From: Ideonella oryzae
GTDB taxonomy: Bacteria > Pseudomonadota > Gammaproteobacteria > Burkholderiales > Burkholderiaceae_C
Direction: 5' to 3'
Assembly (NCBI RefSeq): GCF_024055665.1
Contig: NZ_JAMXMC010000007.1
Location: 1-64,000, forward strand
Length of the DNA stretch: 64,000 nucleotides
In this document: positions 29,115 through 38,360 of the stretch, one piece after another
How positions within the stretch are numbered: the stretch's first letter is position 1
Layout: every line of letters starts with the position of its first letter
The notes under the pieces: generated by a model
Seen by the model: only the letters and a program-made list of their open reading frames with translations
Database searches by the model: none
Told to the model about the DNA's origin: nothing
Position numbers and translations under genes: made by a program

Positions 29115-31286
29115 ATGGCCGTACCGCGGCCTGCCGCAGCGCACTGGGCAGGCTTGGTCCTGGCCGGGCTGGGGTTCTGGCATGCCCTGCTGGCCCCGCT
29201 GCCCCTGCTGGCCCGCCTGGAGCAGGCCACCGAAGACTGGCGCCAGCAGCTGCGCAGCCGCCCAGCCGCGCCCCACCCCGACATCGCCATCGTCGACCTG
29301 GACGAGGCCAGCCTGCAGACCCTGGGTCACTGGCCCTGGCCGCGCGAACGCCTGGCCGCGCTGAGCGACGAGTTGCTCCAGCGCCAGCAGGTGGCCGCCC
29401 TGGGGGTGGATCTGGTCTTCCCCGAACCCACGGCTGGAGACGCTGCCCTGGCCCGCGCCTGGCAAGACCGGCCGGTGCTCACCGGCTTCTACCTGACCGC
29501 CGACCGCGGCGGCCTGCACAGCGGCCAGGCCCCGCAGCCCCTGTTTGCCCTGCCGCCGCCCCGGCCGACAGGCCTGCCCGCCTGGAACGGGCTGGCGGCC
29601 AACACCCCGACACTGGCCGCCGCCGCGCCGCGGGGCGGCTTCTTCAACGTCGTGCCGGACACCGACGGCCTCGTCCGCTCGGTCCCCGGCGTGGCGGTGC
29701 TGGACGGCCAGGCCTGGCCCTCGCTGGCCCTGTCCATGGCCCTGCAGGCCGCGGGGCAGCCCACGGTCCAGCCCGAGCTGCGCCCGGCCGGTGTCGGCCG
29801 TCCCCCGCTGCTGGAAGCCCTGCGCCTGCAATCGTCAAGCCATGCCCCCCAACGCCTGGCGCTGGACGAGCGCGGCCAGTGGCGGGTGCCTTACCAGGGG
29901 CCGGGCGGCCCCACGGGTGGCAGCTTCCGCTACCTCAGCGCCTCCGACGTGCTGGCCGGCCACCTGCCGGCCGGCAGCCTGCGCGGCCAGCTCGTGCTGC
30001 TGGGCAGTTCAGCCCCGGGCCTGGCTGATCTGCGGGCCACCCCGGTCAACCCCGCCCTGCCCGGCGTGGAAATCCATGCCCTGATGCTGGCCGGGTTGCT
30101 GGGCGGCCACCTGGCCCAGCGCCCGGCCTGGGCCCCCGGCTACGAAGCGGTGCTGATCCTGCTGACCCTGGCCGCCGTCGCCTGGGCCGTGCGCCGCCGC
30201 AGCCCGGCGCGGGCCCTGGCCGCCCTGGCCGGGGTGGGCGCCGCCGTGGTGGGCCAGGCCCTGGCCTGGCAGATGGCCGACCAGGTGCTGCCGCTGGCCA
30301 GCGCGCTGCTGCTGGGGGGCCTGTACGCGGTCGCGCTGCTCACCCGCGGCCTGTTGCACGAGTGGCAGCAGCGCCGCACCCTGCAACAGCTCTTCGAGCA
30401 GTACCTGCCCCCCGCCAGGGCCCGGGCCCTGGCCGCCCAGGGCGACACCCAGGCCCTGGAAGCCAGCAACCGCGAACTCACCATCCTGTTCTGTGACCTG
30501 CGCGGCTTCACCACCCTGAGCGAGCAGCTGCCGCCGCAAGCCCTGCGCGAGGTGCTCAACCGCTACTTCGGCACCGTCACCGAGATCGTCCACCGCCACG
30601 GCGGCACGCTGGACAAGTTCATCGGCGACGCCGCCATGGCCTTCTGGAACGCCCCCACCGCCCAGCCGGACCACGCCGTGCGCGCGGTGCGCGCCGCCCT
30701 GGACCTGGCCCAGGCCGCCGGCCCGCTCAACGCCCACCTGGCCGCCCAGAGCCTGCCCGGTGTGCGCTTCGGCATCGGCCTGGCCACCGGCACCGTCTGC
30801 GTGGGCGACCTGGGCACCCCCCAGCGCCGCACCTACACCGCCGTGGGCGACGCGGTGAACCTGGCCGCCCGGCTGGAAACCCTCACCCGCGAACTGGGCG
30901 TGGATCTGCTGGTGGCCGGCAGCACCCGGACCGCCTGCGGCGAACAACTCGACACCGCGCTGGACTGGCTGGAGGTGGACGAATGCCAGGTCAAGGGGCG
31001 CCAGCAGAGTGTGACCGTCTTCACAGTGCTGCCCGCTTCCTCCCCAAACCGGGCGACGCAGCAGGCCCTGCTGAGGAATTGGGTGCTTGCGCTGCAGGCT
31101 GCGCGAGGGGACGATCCGATGATCGCCCGGGCCCATCTGACGGCCCTGCAGCACAGCCTCATGCCCGACACCGCCGCCCCCTCTTTCGCACCCGCCGCCG
31201 ACACGGTGCCTTCCCCCTGGGGCACCCTGTGCGCACGGCTGAACGCCCGCCTGACGCAGGGCACCCCGCAGGACACCGCACCATGA
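29115..31286 (+). CDS. CHASE2-domain adenylate/guanylate cyclase
   Basis: The 723-residue membrane protein has one N-terminal helix, an extracytoplasmic CHASE2 sensor (~35-320; IAIVDLDEASLQTLG, ALGVDLVF), three membrane helices (~330-405), a short linker and a class III cyclase domain (~450-630). Metal-binding Asp residues lie in FCDLRGF and FIGDAAMAFW, and the transition-state Asn in VGDAVNLAARLE. It should make cAMP (or cGMP) from the nucleotide triphosphate in response to an unknown periplasmic cue. Its stop overlaps the start of a phosphodiesterase gene (ATGA), coupling synthesis to degradation. Confidence 0.92.
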   Translation: MAVPRPAAAHWAGLVLAGLGFWHALLAPLPLLARLEQATEDWRQQLRSRPAAPHPDIAIVDLDEASLQTLGHWPWPRERLAALSDELLQRQQVAALGVDLVFPEPTAGDAALARAWQDRPVLTGFYLTADRGGLHSGQAPQPLFALPPPRPTGLPAWNGLAANTPTLAAAAPRGGFFNVVPDTDGLVRSVPGVAVLDGQAWPSLALSMALQAAGQPTVQPELRPAGVGRPPLLEALRLQSSSHAPQRLALDERGQWRVPYQGPGGPTGGSFRYLSASDVLAGHLPAGSLRGQLVLLGSSAPGLADLRATPVNPALPGVEIHALMLAGLLGGHLAQRPAWAPGYEAVLILLTLAAVAWAVRRRSPARALAALAGVGAAVVGQALAWQMADQVLPLASALLLGGLYAVALLTRGLLHEWQQRRTLQQLFEQYLPPARARALAAQGDTQALEASNRELTILFCDLRGFTTLSEQLPPQALREVLNRYFGTVTEIVHRHGGTLDKFIGDAAMAFWNAPTAQPDHAVRAVRAALDLAQAAGPLNAHLAAQSLPGVRFGIGLATGTVCVGDLGTPQRRTYTAVGDAVNLAARLETLTRELGVDLLVAGSTRTACGEQLDTALDWLEVDECQVKGRQQSVTVFTVLPASSPNRATQQALLRNWVLALQAARGDDPMIARAHLTALQHSLMPDTAAPSFAPAADTVPSPWGTLCARLNARLTQGTPQDTAP

Positions 31287-32059
31287 GCCTGCGCGTCCTC
31301 GGCTGCTCCGGCTCGATCGCGGCGGGCTGCCGCACCACCTCGTTCCTGGTCGACGACGACATCCTGATCGACGCCGGCACCGGCGTGGGCGACCTGACCC
31401 TGGACGAACTGGCCCGCATCGACCACATCCTGCTCAGCCACTCCCACCTGGACCATGTGCTGGGCCTGCCCCTGCTGGCCGACAGCGTGATGCGCCGCCG
31501 CGCCGGCCAGCCGCCCATCCAGGTCCACGCCCTGCCGGCCACGCTGGCCGTGCTGCGCGAGCATGTGTTCAACAACCTGCTCTGGCCGGACTTCACCCGC
31601 CTGCCGCATCCGCGCCACCCGGTCCTCAGCCTGCACGAGATCAACACCGGCCAGCACCTGCGGCTGGGCCGGCGCGAGCGCCACATCGAGGTGCTGCCGG
31701 CCCGCCACAGCGTGCCGGCCGTGGGCTACGGCGTGGAGGGAGAGAACGGCTGGTGGGTCTACACCGGCGACACCGGCCCCAACCCGGCCCTGCACCCGCT
31801 GCTGGCCAACCGGCCGGTGCAGCACCTGGTGATCGAGATCGCCTTCTCCGAAGCCGAACGCGGCGTGGCCGCCGACAGCCTGCACCACTGCCCCTCCACC
31901 CTGGCGGCCGAACTGGCCCATGTGCCTGCCGGCGCCCGGGTGCACCTCACCCACATCAAGCCCGGCGAAATGCCGGCCGTGCTGGGCGACCTGGCCGAGC
32001 GCCTGCCCGGCCTGGCGCTGCACCCACTCACCGCGGGCGACCGGCTGGACTGGGATTGA
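31283..32059 (+). CDS. Metallo-beta-lactamase-fold 3',5'-cyclic-nucleotide phosphodiesterase
   Basis: The 258-residue protein has the HSHLDH motif (His53, His55, Asp57, His58), further metal ligands in LPARHSVPAVGY and YTGDTGPN, and THIKPGE near the end. This pattern fits class II cyclic-nucleotide phosphodiesterases of the MBL fold (CpdP/PDE1-like). It likely hydrolyses the product of the cyclase encoded immediately upstream, whose stop it overlaps by 4 bp. A general MBL hydrolase is the fallback. Confidence 0.82.
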   Translation: MSLRVLGCSGSIAAGCRTTSFLVDDDILIDAGTGVGDLTLDELARIDHILLSHSHLDHVLGLPLLADSVMRRRAGQPPIQVHALPATLAVLREHVFNNLLWPDFTRLPHPRHPVLSLHEINTGQHLRLGRRERHIEVLPARHSVPAVGYGVEGENGWWVYTGDTGPNPALHPLLANRPVQHLVIEIAFSEAERGVAADSLHHCPSTLAAELAHVPAGARVHLTHIKPGEMPAVLGDLAERLPGLALHPLTAGDRLDWD

Positions 32060-32071
32060 GCCCTCGCCCGG

Positions 32072-32105
32072 GCGCGGCCATCCGTCGAAAGCCGACGGAC
32101 CGCGC
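32072..32105. terminator. Large stem-loop after the phosphodiesterase gene
   Basis: TCCGTCG (32081-32087) and CGACGGA (32093-32099) pair across AAAGC, extended by GCGCGG/CCGCGC with a small bulge. No T run follows. It probably stabilises or ends the signalling transcript before the pilA promoter. Confidence 0.4.
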
Positions 32106-32182
32106 TCGCAACATCTCCTCACAAGCGGGCTGACAAAACGCGGCAGCCCCCGATGGGGATTACGCGAATGGGCGCCCCGCAC

Positions 32183-32197
32183 TGACAAGAAATGTCA
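32183..32197. promoter_or_regulatory. Inverted TGACA/TGTCA site upstream of the pilA promoter (possible PilR site)
   Basis: TGACA-N5-TGTCA at 32183-32197, with another TGACA at 32131-32135, lies ~45-110 bp upstream of the sigma54 -24 element. PilR in Pseudomonas binds repeated TGTC-containing motifs at similar distances, so this is a plausible activator site. The identification is by inference only. Confidence 0.4.
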
Positions 32198-32238
32198 CCC
32201 TGCGCTGCCGGACGTGTGGTTTTGCACGGTTTGAGAGC

Positions 32239-32254
32239 TGGCACAGGATTCGCT
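32239..32254 (+). promoter_or_regulatory. Sigma54-type -24/-12 promoter of pilA
   Basis: TGGCACAGGATTCGCT has GG and GC dinucleotides exactly 10 nt apart, matching TGGCAC-N5-TTGCW except at one base of the -12 element. It lies ~65 nt before the pilA start. pilA is RpoN-dependent in many proteobacteria. Confidence 0.7.
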
Positions 32255-32317
32255 GTATGGTTCCCGTACCAACCCACCCGGCACCTTCCCGCCGGAATTG
32301 CTTTCAGGAGTCTCCCC

Positions 32318-32764
32318 ATGAAGCGTGTCCAACAAGGTTTCACCCTCATCGAACTGATGATCGTCGTGGCGATCATCGGCATTCTGGCCGCCGTCGCTCT
32401 GCCGGCTTACCAGGACTACACCATCAAGGCCAAGGTCGGCAATGCACTGTCCTCGGCTGACGCCCTGAAGACGGCTGTGGGCGTGTGCATTCAGGAAGCG
32501 GGGGGCGTTGCCACTAGCTGCTCTGACGGCGCAACGGGTATCCCTACATTCACTTCCACCAAGGAAGTCACATCCGCAACCATCAACGGTGGCGTCGTTG
32601 AAATCACCTTGGCGACGGGCATCGGCACCAACGTGGATAGTCAGACGATTACCTTCACCCCGACAGTGAATGACGCGAACATCACCTGGGCTGCAACGAC
32701 CACGGTCACCAACGCGGCAGCCAAGGCACTGATTGAGAAGAACAACATCAGCGCTGGGACCTGA
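32318..32764 (+). CDS. pilA: Type IV major pilin PilA
   Basis: The 148-residue prepilin has a six-residue basic leader plus Gly7, the prepilin peptidase cleavage point before Phe8, and the TLIELM motif with the conserved Glu at mature position 5. A hydrophobic helix follows ([21 protein letters not shown]). The globular domain has only two visible Cys (CIQ...CSD) close together and is rich in Thr. The C-terminus is SAGT. CAGGAG precedes the ATG. A sigma54 promoter lies upstream and an intrinsic terminator downstream, so it is mainly monocistronic. Two O-antigen-ligase-type genes follow, suggesting that the pilin is glycosylated. Confidence 0.95.
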   Translation: MKRVQQGFTLIELMIVVAIIGILAAVALPAYQDYTIKAKVGNALSSADALKTAVGVCIQEAGGVATSCSDGATGIPTFTSTKEVTSATINGGVVEITLATGIGTNVDSQTITFTPTVNDANITWAATTTVTNAAAKALIEKNNISAGT

Positions 32765-32784
32765 TCTCCAGGCGCTGGGTTCGA

Positions 32785-32812
32785 AAAAGGCACCTTCGGG
32801 TGCCTTTTCTTC
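32785..32812 (+). terminator. Rho-independent terminator after pilA
   Basis: GGCACC and GGTGCC pair around a TTCG tetraloop (32795-32798), preceded by AAAAA and followed by TTTTCTTCTTC. It lies 24 bp after the pilA stop and separates it from the ligase genes. Confidence 0.92.
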
Positions 32813-32840
32813 TTCATGGATTGGGAACCGAGTCCGGCCG

Positions 32841-34229
32841 ATGTTGACGCCGGCTGAGAGCCGACCAGGGCACGCGCCCAATCAGGTTTCCATTCCTCCC
32901 GAACGACTCGGCATGCTCCTGCACCTGTTTACCGCGCTTTATGCCATTTGGCTGATGTCCGGTTCAGGCATCGGCCAGGAAGCGCCTTACAACGCTTGGC
33001 GATTGGGCGCGTCCTTCTGGCTGCTGCTGGCCGCGCTGTCGCTGAGACGCGGAGCGTTACCGCTCCGTCACCCACCCACTTGGGCTTTAACCTCTGTGCT
33101 GGTCATGCTGGTGATCGGCTGCATCCACAGCTCAGACCCCCATCGCAGCGCCCTGGAGTTAGCCCTTACAGGCATGTGGTGGATTGCGGGACTGGCCCTG
33201 TGGCTCAACCTACAGGCGCATCCACGGAGTGGGATTTCGGCAGGATGGGTGATGGCGCTCACCCCGCTGCCCACCGTGGCAGTCACATGGGCGGAAACGT
33301 GGACTGGCGGCGGTCTCGCGGCCGCCCAGTTCTCTAATATCCGACTTCTGGACGACTATCTGCTAGCCCAGGCCGTGCTGCTACCTTGGCTATCACAACA
33401 AGTTCGGTCCCGAGGGCTTCACGTGCTCACGGGCATTGTGCTTGTGATGTACGTGGCTACTTGGTTCAAGGACGGAGCACGGGCCGATTTGCTGGCCTTT
33501 GGTGTCGGCGCTTGGATTTGGGGGGCCGGCACATGGCGCCGGCCTTGGCTGTCATTGGGCGCGGCCGGCTTGACACTGTCGGTCATCGGCTTGACCGCGA
33601 CGGCTCTGTTGCCGTCTTCGCCACTGGCGTTAGACCGAGCCACCACATCAGGTCGCATAGAGTTGCTGCAACTGGGCTGGCGCTATCTACAGACCGAACC
33701 GCTGTGGGGCATTGGCGGACAGGGCTGGGGCCTGTATGACCGACACAACCCGCTGTACGCCGATATCCTCCGCACAGACATTCTGCATCCTCACAACCTG
33801 TACCTTCAGTGGATGGTGGAATGGGGCCTTGCTGGGTGGCTGCTGCTGGTGCTGCTGGGGTGGAGGGTCTTGCCTTTGCTATGGAAGGCACGCCATGACC
33901 ACGCATGGGCAGTCGGCGCTTGCGGCGCATTGGCGATCAACGCGATGTTCTCGGGCGCCATGGTCTATCCGCACACGCAACTGGCTTACATTTGGGTGCT
34001 TGCTTTGGCGGCCTCCCATCTCTGGCCAAAGGCGGAGGGCGCGCCGCCCAGCATAAATACTTCTGCAGTTTGGCGCTGGACCATCGCCGCTTGCACACTG
34101 CTCTTTGGTGTGACGCTGGGCTGGAGTTTGATGCCCGGTTGCACCGAGCCATCGACCATCCCCCCCACGCAGGGGCGCATCTTCCCTCGCTTCTGGGTAG
34201 ATGGACGCTACATCTGCTTATCCCACTGA
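32841..34229 (+). CDS. O-antigen ligase/polymerase-like membrane protein (Wzy_C)
   Basis: The 462-residue protein has ~10-12 transmembrane helices and a Wzy_C-type segment late in the chain (LWGIGGQGWGLYD and HPHNLYLQWMVEWGLAG, with the conserved His-Asn). Family members move lipid-linked glycans to lipid A or proteins, or polymerise O-antigen. The start is uncertain: ATG 32841 or ATG 32913, neither with a strong ribosome binding site. Base composition is less GC-rich than its neighbours, which hints at transfer. Its position between pilA and a PglL-type gene suggests a role in pilin glycosylation. Confidence 0.75.
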   Translation: MLTPAESRPGHAPNQVSIPPERLGMLLHLFTALYAIWLMSGSGIGQEAPYNAWRLGASFWLLLAALSLRRGALPLRHPPTWALTSVLVMLVIGCIHSSDPHRSALELALTGMWWIAGLALWLNLQAHPRSGISAGWVMALTPLPTVAVTWAETWTGGGLAAAQFSNIRLLDDYLLAQAVLLPWLSQQVRSRGLHVLTGIVLVMYVATWFKDGARADLLAFGVGAWIWGAGTWRRPWLSLGAAGLTLSVIGLTATALLPSSPLALDRATTSGRIELLQLGWRYLQTEPLWGIGGQGWGLYDRHNPLYADILRTDILHPHNLYLQWMVEWGLAGWLLLVLLGWRVLPLLWKARHDHAWAVGACGALAINAMFSGAMVYPHTQLAYIWVLALAASHLWPKAEGAPPSINTSAVWRWTIAACTLLFGVTLGWSLMPGCTEPSTIPPTQGRIFPRFWVDGRYICLSH

Positions 34230-34341
34230 ACAGACATCCGTCTCTGGGAAATGCTGCTCGACCGGCGTTTCGTGAGACAACACTGGCATGCGGTTGGCGA
34301 CAATACGGCCGCTGTGGTTCCTGGCCCTTTTGCCCCAACGC

Positions 34342-36111
34342 ATGCCTCACGCTCCCAATTCATCACCGGCACGCCTTCTCGCCGCCCTCCTCGCCCTCAC
34401 CGTCCCCGTCCTCCTCGCCCGCAACGTCAGCCCCTCCACCACGCTGCTCAACCAGTTGTTGGCGGTGGGCGGATGGGGGGCGTTGATTGCCTGCCTGCCG
34501 GTGCGGCCGGGGCGTGGTGCCATCGGCGCCGTGGTGCTGCCCCTGGCGCTGCTGGCCGTGCTGGTGGCGGAGGCCCTCTGGTCCTGGCACGGCGGCCTGC
34601 CTTCGTCGCTGGCGCTGTCGGCCATCGCGATGATGGTCTGCGCCGGCACGGTGTTGTGGGCCGCCCAGGCCCGCTGGCCGCGGGACACCGCACAGGAAGA
34701 TGACGCCGGTGGCCCGCTGCTGCGGCCGGTGCTGGCCGCGCTGCTGTTGGCCGGCGTGCTCAGCAGCGTCATTGCGCTGCTGCAGGTCTTTGCCCCTCAG
34801 TGGACGGACGGCGACTGGATCGCCCGCTCAGGCCTGCCGGGCCGGGCGGTGGGCAATCTGCGCCAGCCCAACCACCTCAGCACACTCATCCTCTTCGGCC
34901 TGATCGCCCTGGTGCCGCTGGCCGAGGCCGGGCGGGTGTGGGGCTTGCGGCTGCACCGTGGCCTGGCGCTGGTGCTGGGCGTGTTGATGATCGAGGCGGT
35001 GGTGCTCACCGCCTCGCGCACCGGCATGGTGGCCACGCTGCTGCTGGCCGGCTGGGGCCTGCTGGACAAGGGCCTGTCGCGCCGCACCCGCATCGCCCTG
35101 GTGCTGGTGCCGGTGGTCTATGGCCTGTGCTGGGCGGGCATGGCGGGCTGGGCGCGCGAAGGCAGCCACGTCTTTGGTGGCGAGGCCCGGTTGGCCGAGA
35201 AGGACCTGTCGTCCTCCCGCGGGGCGATCTGGAAGAACACGCTGTCGCTGATCGCCGCCCAGCCCTGGACGGGTGTGGGCTGGGGCGAGTTCAACTTCGC
35301 CTGGACGCTGACGGCCTTCCCGGACCGGCCGGTGGCCTTCTTCGACCACACCCACAACCTGCTGCTGCAGTTCGCGGTGGAGCTGGGTCTGCCGATGGCG
35401 GCCCTGCTGGCCCTGCTGCTGACCGCGGCGCTGGTGCTGGCCTGGCGCCGCAGCCTGGCCCAGCCGGCAGAAGCCGGCGTGACGGCACGCGCCGCACTGG
35501 TGATCGTGCTGCTGGCCGGCCTGCACAGCCTGCTGGAGTACCCGCTGTGGTATGCCTACTTCCTGCTGCCCACGGCCTGGGCCTTGGGCCATGCGCTGCG
35601 CCGCCCGCCGATGAACCGGCCCACCGTGCTGTCAGCCACCCCGCCTTCGGCCTGGGCGCCGCGGGTGCTGGGTGCGCTGATGACCGCCGGCGCCCTGTTC
35701 GCACTGCAGGATTTCTACCGCGTGGTGCTGATCTACCAACCGGGCGATGCCACCACCTCGCTGGCCCAGCGCATCCGCGATGGACAGCACAGCGTGTTCT
35801 TCAGCTACCAAGCCGACTACGCACTGGCCACCACCACCGAGCCGCCCTCACAAGCCCTGGGCGCCTTCGAGACGGCCACCCACGCGCTGCTGGACACCCG
35901 CCTGATGATGGCCTGGGCGCGGGCCCTGGATGGCTCGGGCCACCCGGACGAGGCCCGCACGCTGGCGCAGCGTCTGCGCGAGTTCCGCAACCCGGCGGCC
36001 GATGACTTCTTCGCCGTCTGCGAGGACGAGACCCAGACCCCTCGCCCCTTCCAGTGCGAAGCGCCGGCCCATGTCGTGCCCTGGCGCGGCTTCATGCCAG
36101 CCCAGGAGTGA
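34342..36111 (+). CDS. PglL/TfpO-type protein O-oligosaccharyltransferase
   Basis: The 589-residue polytopic protein matches the PglL-type ligase layout. N-terminal helices are followed by a PglL_A-like block (VGNLRQPNHLSTLILFGL), a Wzy_C block with catalytic His in DHTHNLLLQFAVELGL, then a Wzy_C_2-like C-terminal block (HSLLEYPLWYAYFLLP). A soluble helical tail (~470-589) ends it. Such enzymes transfer a lipid-linked glycan to Ser/Thr of pilin or other exported proteins on the periplasmic side. ATG 34342 is preferred; ATG 34288 in frame adds 18 residues. It converges on moaC. Confidence 0.83.
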   Translation: MPHAPNSSPARLLAALLALTVPVLLARNVSPSTTLLNQLLAVGGWGALIACLPVRPGRGAIGAVVLPLALLAVLVAEALWSWHGGLPSSLALSAIAMMVCAGTVLWAAQARWPRDTAQEDDAGGPLLRPVLAALLLAGVLSSVIALLQVFAPQWTDGDWIARSGLPGRAVGNLRQPNHLSTLILFGLIALVPLAEAGRVWGLRLHRGLALVLGVLMIEAVVLTASRTGMVATLLLAGWGLLDKGLSRRTRIALVLVPVVYGLCWAGMAGWAREGSHVFGGEARLAEKDLSSSRGAIWKNTLSLIAAQPWTGVGWGEFNFAWTLTAFPDRPVAFFDHTHNLLLQFAVELGLPMAALLALLLTAALVLAWRRSLAQPAEAGVTARAALVIVLLAGLHSLLEYPLWYAYFLLPTAWALGHALRRPPMNRPTVLSATPPSAWAPRVLGALMTAGALFALQDFYRVVLIYQPGDATTSLAQRIRDGQHSVFFSYQADYALATTTEPPSQALGAFETATHALLDTRLMMAWARALDGSGHPDEARTLAQRLREFRNPAADDFFAVCEDETQTPRPFQCEAPAHVVPWRGFMPAQE

Positions 36112-36129
36112 CCTGGCCGGGGTCGAGGG

Positions 36130-36618
36130 TCAGGCCGGGTCGCCGGCCACCCAGTGGCCGCTCTTGCCACCGCGTTTTTCCAGCAGGCGGATGTCGCCCA
36201 TCACCATGCCGCGGTCCACGGCCTTGAGCATGTCGTAGATGGTCAACAGGCCCACCTGCACGGCGGTCAGGGCCTCCATCTCCACCCCGGTGCGCCCCAG
36301 GGTCTCGGCCTGCACGGTGATGTGCACCGCGCAGGCCGACTCGTCCAGCGCGAACTCCACCGCCACGCGGGTGAGCGGCAGCGGGTGGCACAACGGCACC
36401 AGATCGGCGGTGCGTTTGCTGGCCTGGATGGCGGCGATGCGGGCGATGCCCAGCACATCGCCCTTCTTGGCTGTGCCGCTGGCCACCAGGGCCAGGGTGG
36501 CGGGCAGCATGCGGATGCTGCCGCAGGCGCGGGCCACGCGGTGGGTCTCGCTCTTGGCCGCCACGTCCACCATGTGGGCCTGGCCTTCGGCGTCGAAATG
36601 GGTGAGGGGTTGGGTCAT
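36130..36618 (-). CDS. moaC: Cyclic pyranopterin monophosphate synthase
   Basis: The 162-residue enzyme completes cyclic pyranopterin monophosphate formation in molybdenum cofactor synthesis, after MoaA. Conserved segments are [52 protein letters not shown] and the late KRGGKSGHW. The ATG at 36618 gives the family length. No other molybdenum cofactor gene is adjacent. Confidence 0.97.
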   Translation of the reverse strand: MTQPLTHFDAEGQAHMVDVAAKSETHRVARACGSIRMLPATLALVASGTAKKGDVLGIARIAAIQASKRTADLVPLCHPLPLTRVAVEFALDESACAVHITVQAETLGRTGVEMEALTAVQVGLLTIYDMLKAVDRGMVMGDIRLLEKRGGKSGHWVAGDPA

Positions 36619-36760
36619 CGGCGGGCCTGTGCAAGGAAGAGAAACGCAGGCGCAACCGTGGGCTGGCCCGGGGGTGCGATGATAGCGAGCCGAACTTTTG
36701 CGGGGCACGCCGGTCTGTGAAGGACGCAGGGGCTCCGCCCCGAAGGAACCGGATTTGTCG

Positions 36761-38341
36761 ATGCACCCTTTCCTGGCGTGGCGCCTGCTGCGCCCCAGCG
36801 GCCTGGCCCTGGCCCTGGCCGGCGCGCTGGCCACGGCCGCGGCCCCTGTTGCCCAGGCCCAGGTCAACCTGCCCGCGCTGGGCGATTCGGTGTCCGAGGA
36901 CCTGGACATCAACGCCGAGAACCGGCTGGGTGAGCGGATCATGATGGAGATCCGCCAGGACCCGGACTATCTGGACGACCCGGTGCTGAGCGACTACATC
37001 CAGTCGATCTGGCAGCCGCTGGTGCAGGCCGCTCAGGACGCAGGCTACCTGGAGCCCGACCGCGCCCGCCTGTTCGCCTGGGAAACCTTCGAGGTGCGGG
37101 AGAAGTCGATCAACGCCTTTGCCCTGCCCGGCGGCTACGTGGGCGTGCACCTGGGCCTGATCGCGATGACCGGCAGCAGCGACGAGCTGGCCTCGGTGCT
37201 GGGCCACGAACTGACCCACGTGGTGCAGCGGCACATCGCCCGCGGCATGGCGGCGCAGAAGCGCCAGAGCATGCTGTCCATGGCCGGTTTGGTGCTGGGG
37301 CTGATCGCGGCCACGCGCAGCCGCAACGTGGACGCGGCCAATGCGGTGGTGATGGGCAGCCAGGCGGCGGCCATCCAGGGCCAGCTGAACTTCTCGCGCG
37401 AGATGGAGCGCGAGGCCGACCACATCGGCCTGCAGCTGATGGAACGGGCGGGCTTCGCCTCCTCGGGCATGGCGCAGATGTTCCAGAAACTCGAGGCCAG
37501 CTCGCGCCTGAACGACAGCAACCAGTACCCCTATCTGCGCAGCCACCCGCTGACGATCGAGCGCATCAGTGACGCCCGCCTGCGCATGAACGACTCGCCC
37601 TCGCACCGCCCGCCCAGCGTGGCCGTGCATGCGCTGATGCAGGCGCGCGCGCGGGTGCTGATGGACACCGGCGAGATGTCGCTGCGCCGGCTGCAGCAGC
37701 AAGCCCAGCCGGGCTCCCCCGCCATCGACACCGCGCGACTGGGCACGCTGTATGCCGGGGCCCTGGCCTCGATGAAGCTGCGGGACTTCGACCAGGCTCG
37801 CCGCATTGCGGACAGCGCCCTGGCCCTGGCGCGCGCGCACTTTGCCGACGAGGCCGCGGCGCTGCGCGATCTGAGCCTGCTGGACCTGGAGATCGAGGTG
37901 GCGATGAACCGCCCCGACCAGCCCCTGGCCACCGCGCTGGCCCCGCTGGTCAAGGACGACTCGCGCCCGGTGCTGCTGGCCCGCACCGATGCCGCCCTGG
38001 CCTGGCAGCGCGCCGGCGACGCGGCCGCGCCGGCCGAGGTGCGCCGCGCCATGGAAGCGCTGCAGACCTGGGTCACCGAACACAAGAACGACACCCTGGC
38101 CTGGCAGGCCCTGTCCTCCAGCGCCGAGGCTCAGGGCCTGCGTCTGCGTTCGCTGCGTGCGGCGGCTGAAGTGGCCGCCACCCAGGGCGACACCGTCGGC
38201 GCGGTGGACCGCTTCCGCACGGCGCAACGCCTGGCCAAGGAAGATCCGAACGCCGACTACGTGGAAGCCGCGGTCATCCAGTCGCGTCTGCGCGAACTGG
38301 AAGCCGAGAAGCGTCGCGAGCAGGCCGAAGACAAGAACTGA
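36761..38341 (+). CDS. M48-family metalloprotease (BepA-like) with C-terminal TPR region
   Basis: The 526-residue protein has a signal peptide (cleavage near AQAQV), then an M48 zinc protease domain with HELTH (His149, Glu150, His153) and the third-ligand region [10 protein letters not shown] helical, TPR-like C-terminal half (~300-510) follows. This layout matches BepA/YfgC, a periplasmic protease and chaperone for outer-membrane proteins such as LptD. ATG 36761 is used; a GAAGGA lies 13 nt upstream, and TTG 36755 could also start. It converges on a small membrane-protein gene. Confidence 0.9.
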   Translation: MHPFLAWRLLRPSGLALALAGALATAAAPVAQAQVNLPALGDSVSEDLDINAENRLGERIMMEIRQDPDYLDDPVLSDYIQSIWQPLVQAAQDAGYLEPDRARLFAWETFEVREKSINAFALPGGYVGVHLGLIAMTGSSDELASVLGHELTHVVQRHIARGMAAQKRQSMLSMAGLVLGLIAATRSRNVDAANAVVMGSQAAAIQGQLNFSREMEREADHIGLQLMERAGFASSGMAQMFQKLEASSRLNDSNQYPYLRSHPLTIERISDARLRMNDSPSHRPPSVAVHALMQARARVLMDTGEMSLRRLQQQAQPGSPAIDTARLGTLYAGALASMKLRDFDQARRIADSALALARAHFADEAAALRDLSLLDLEIEVAMNRPDQPLATALAPLVKDDSRPVLLARTDAALAWQRAGDAAAPAEVRRAMEALQTWVTEHKNDTLAWQALSSSAEAQGLRLRSLRAAAEVAATQGDTVGAVDRFRTAQRLAKEDPNADYVEAAVIQSRLRELEAEKRREQAEDKN

Positions 38342-38360
38342 GGCGCGCCGAGCGCGTGCT

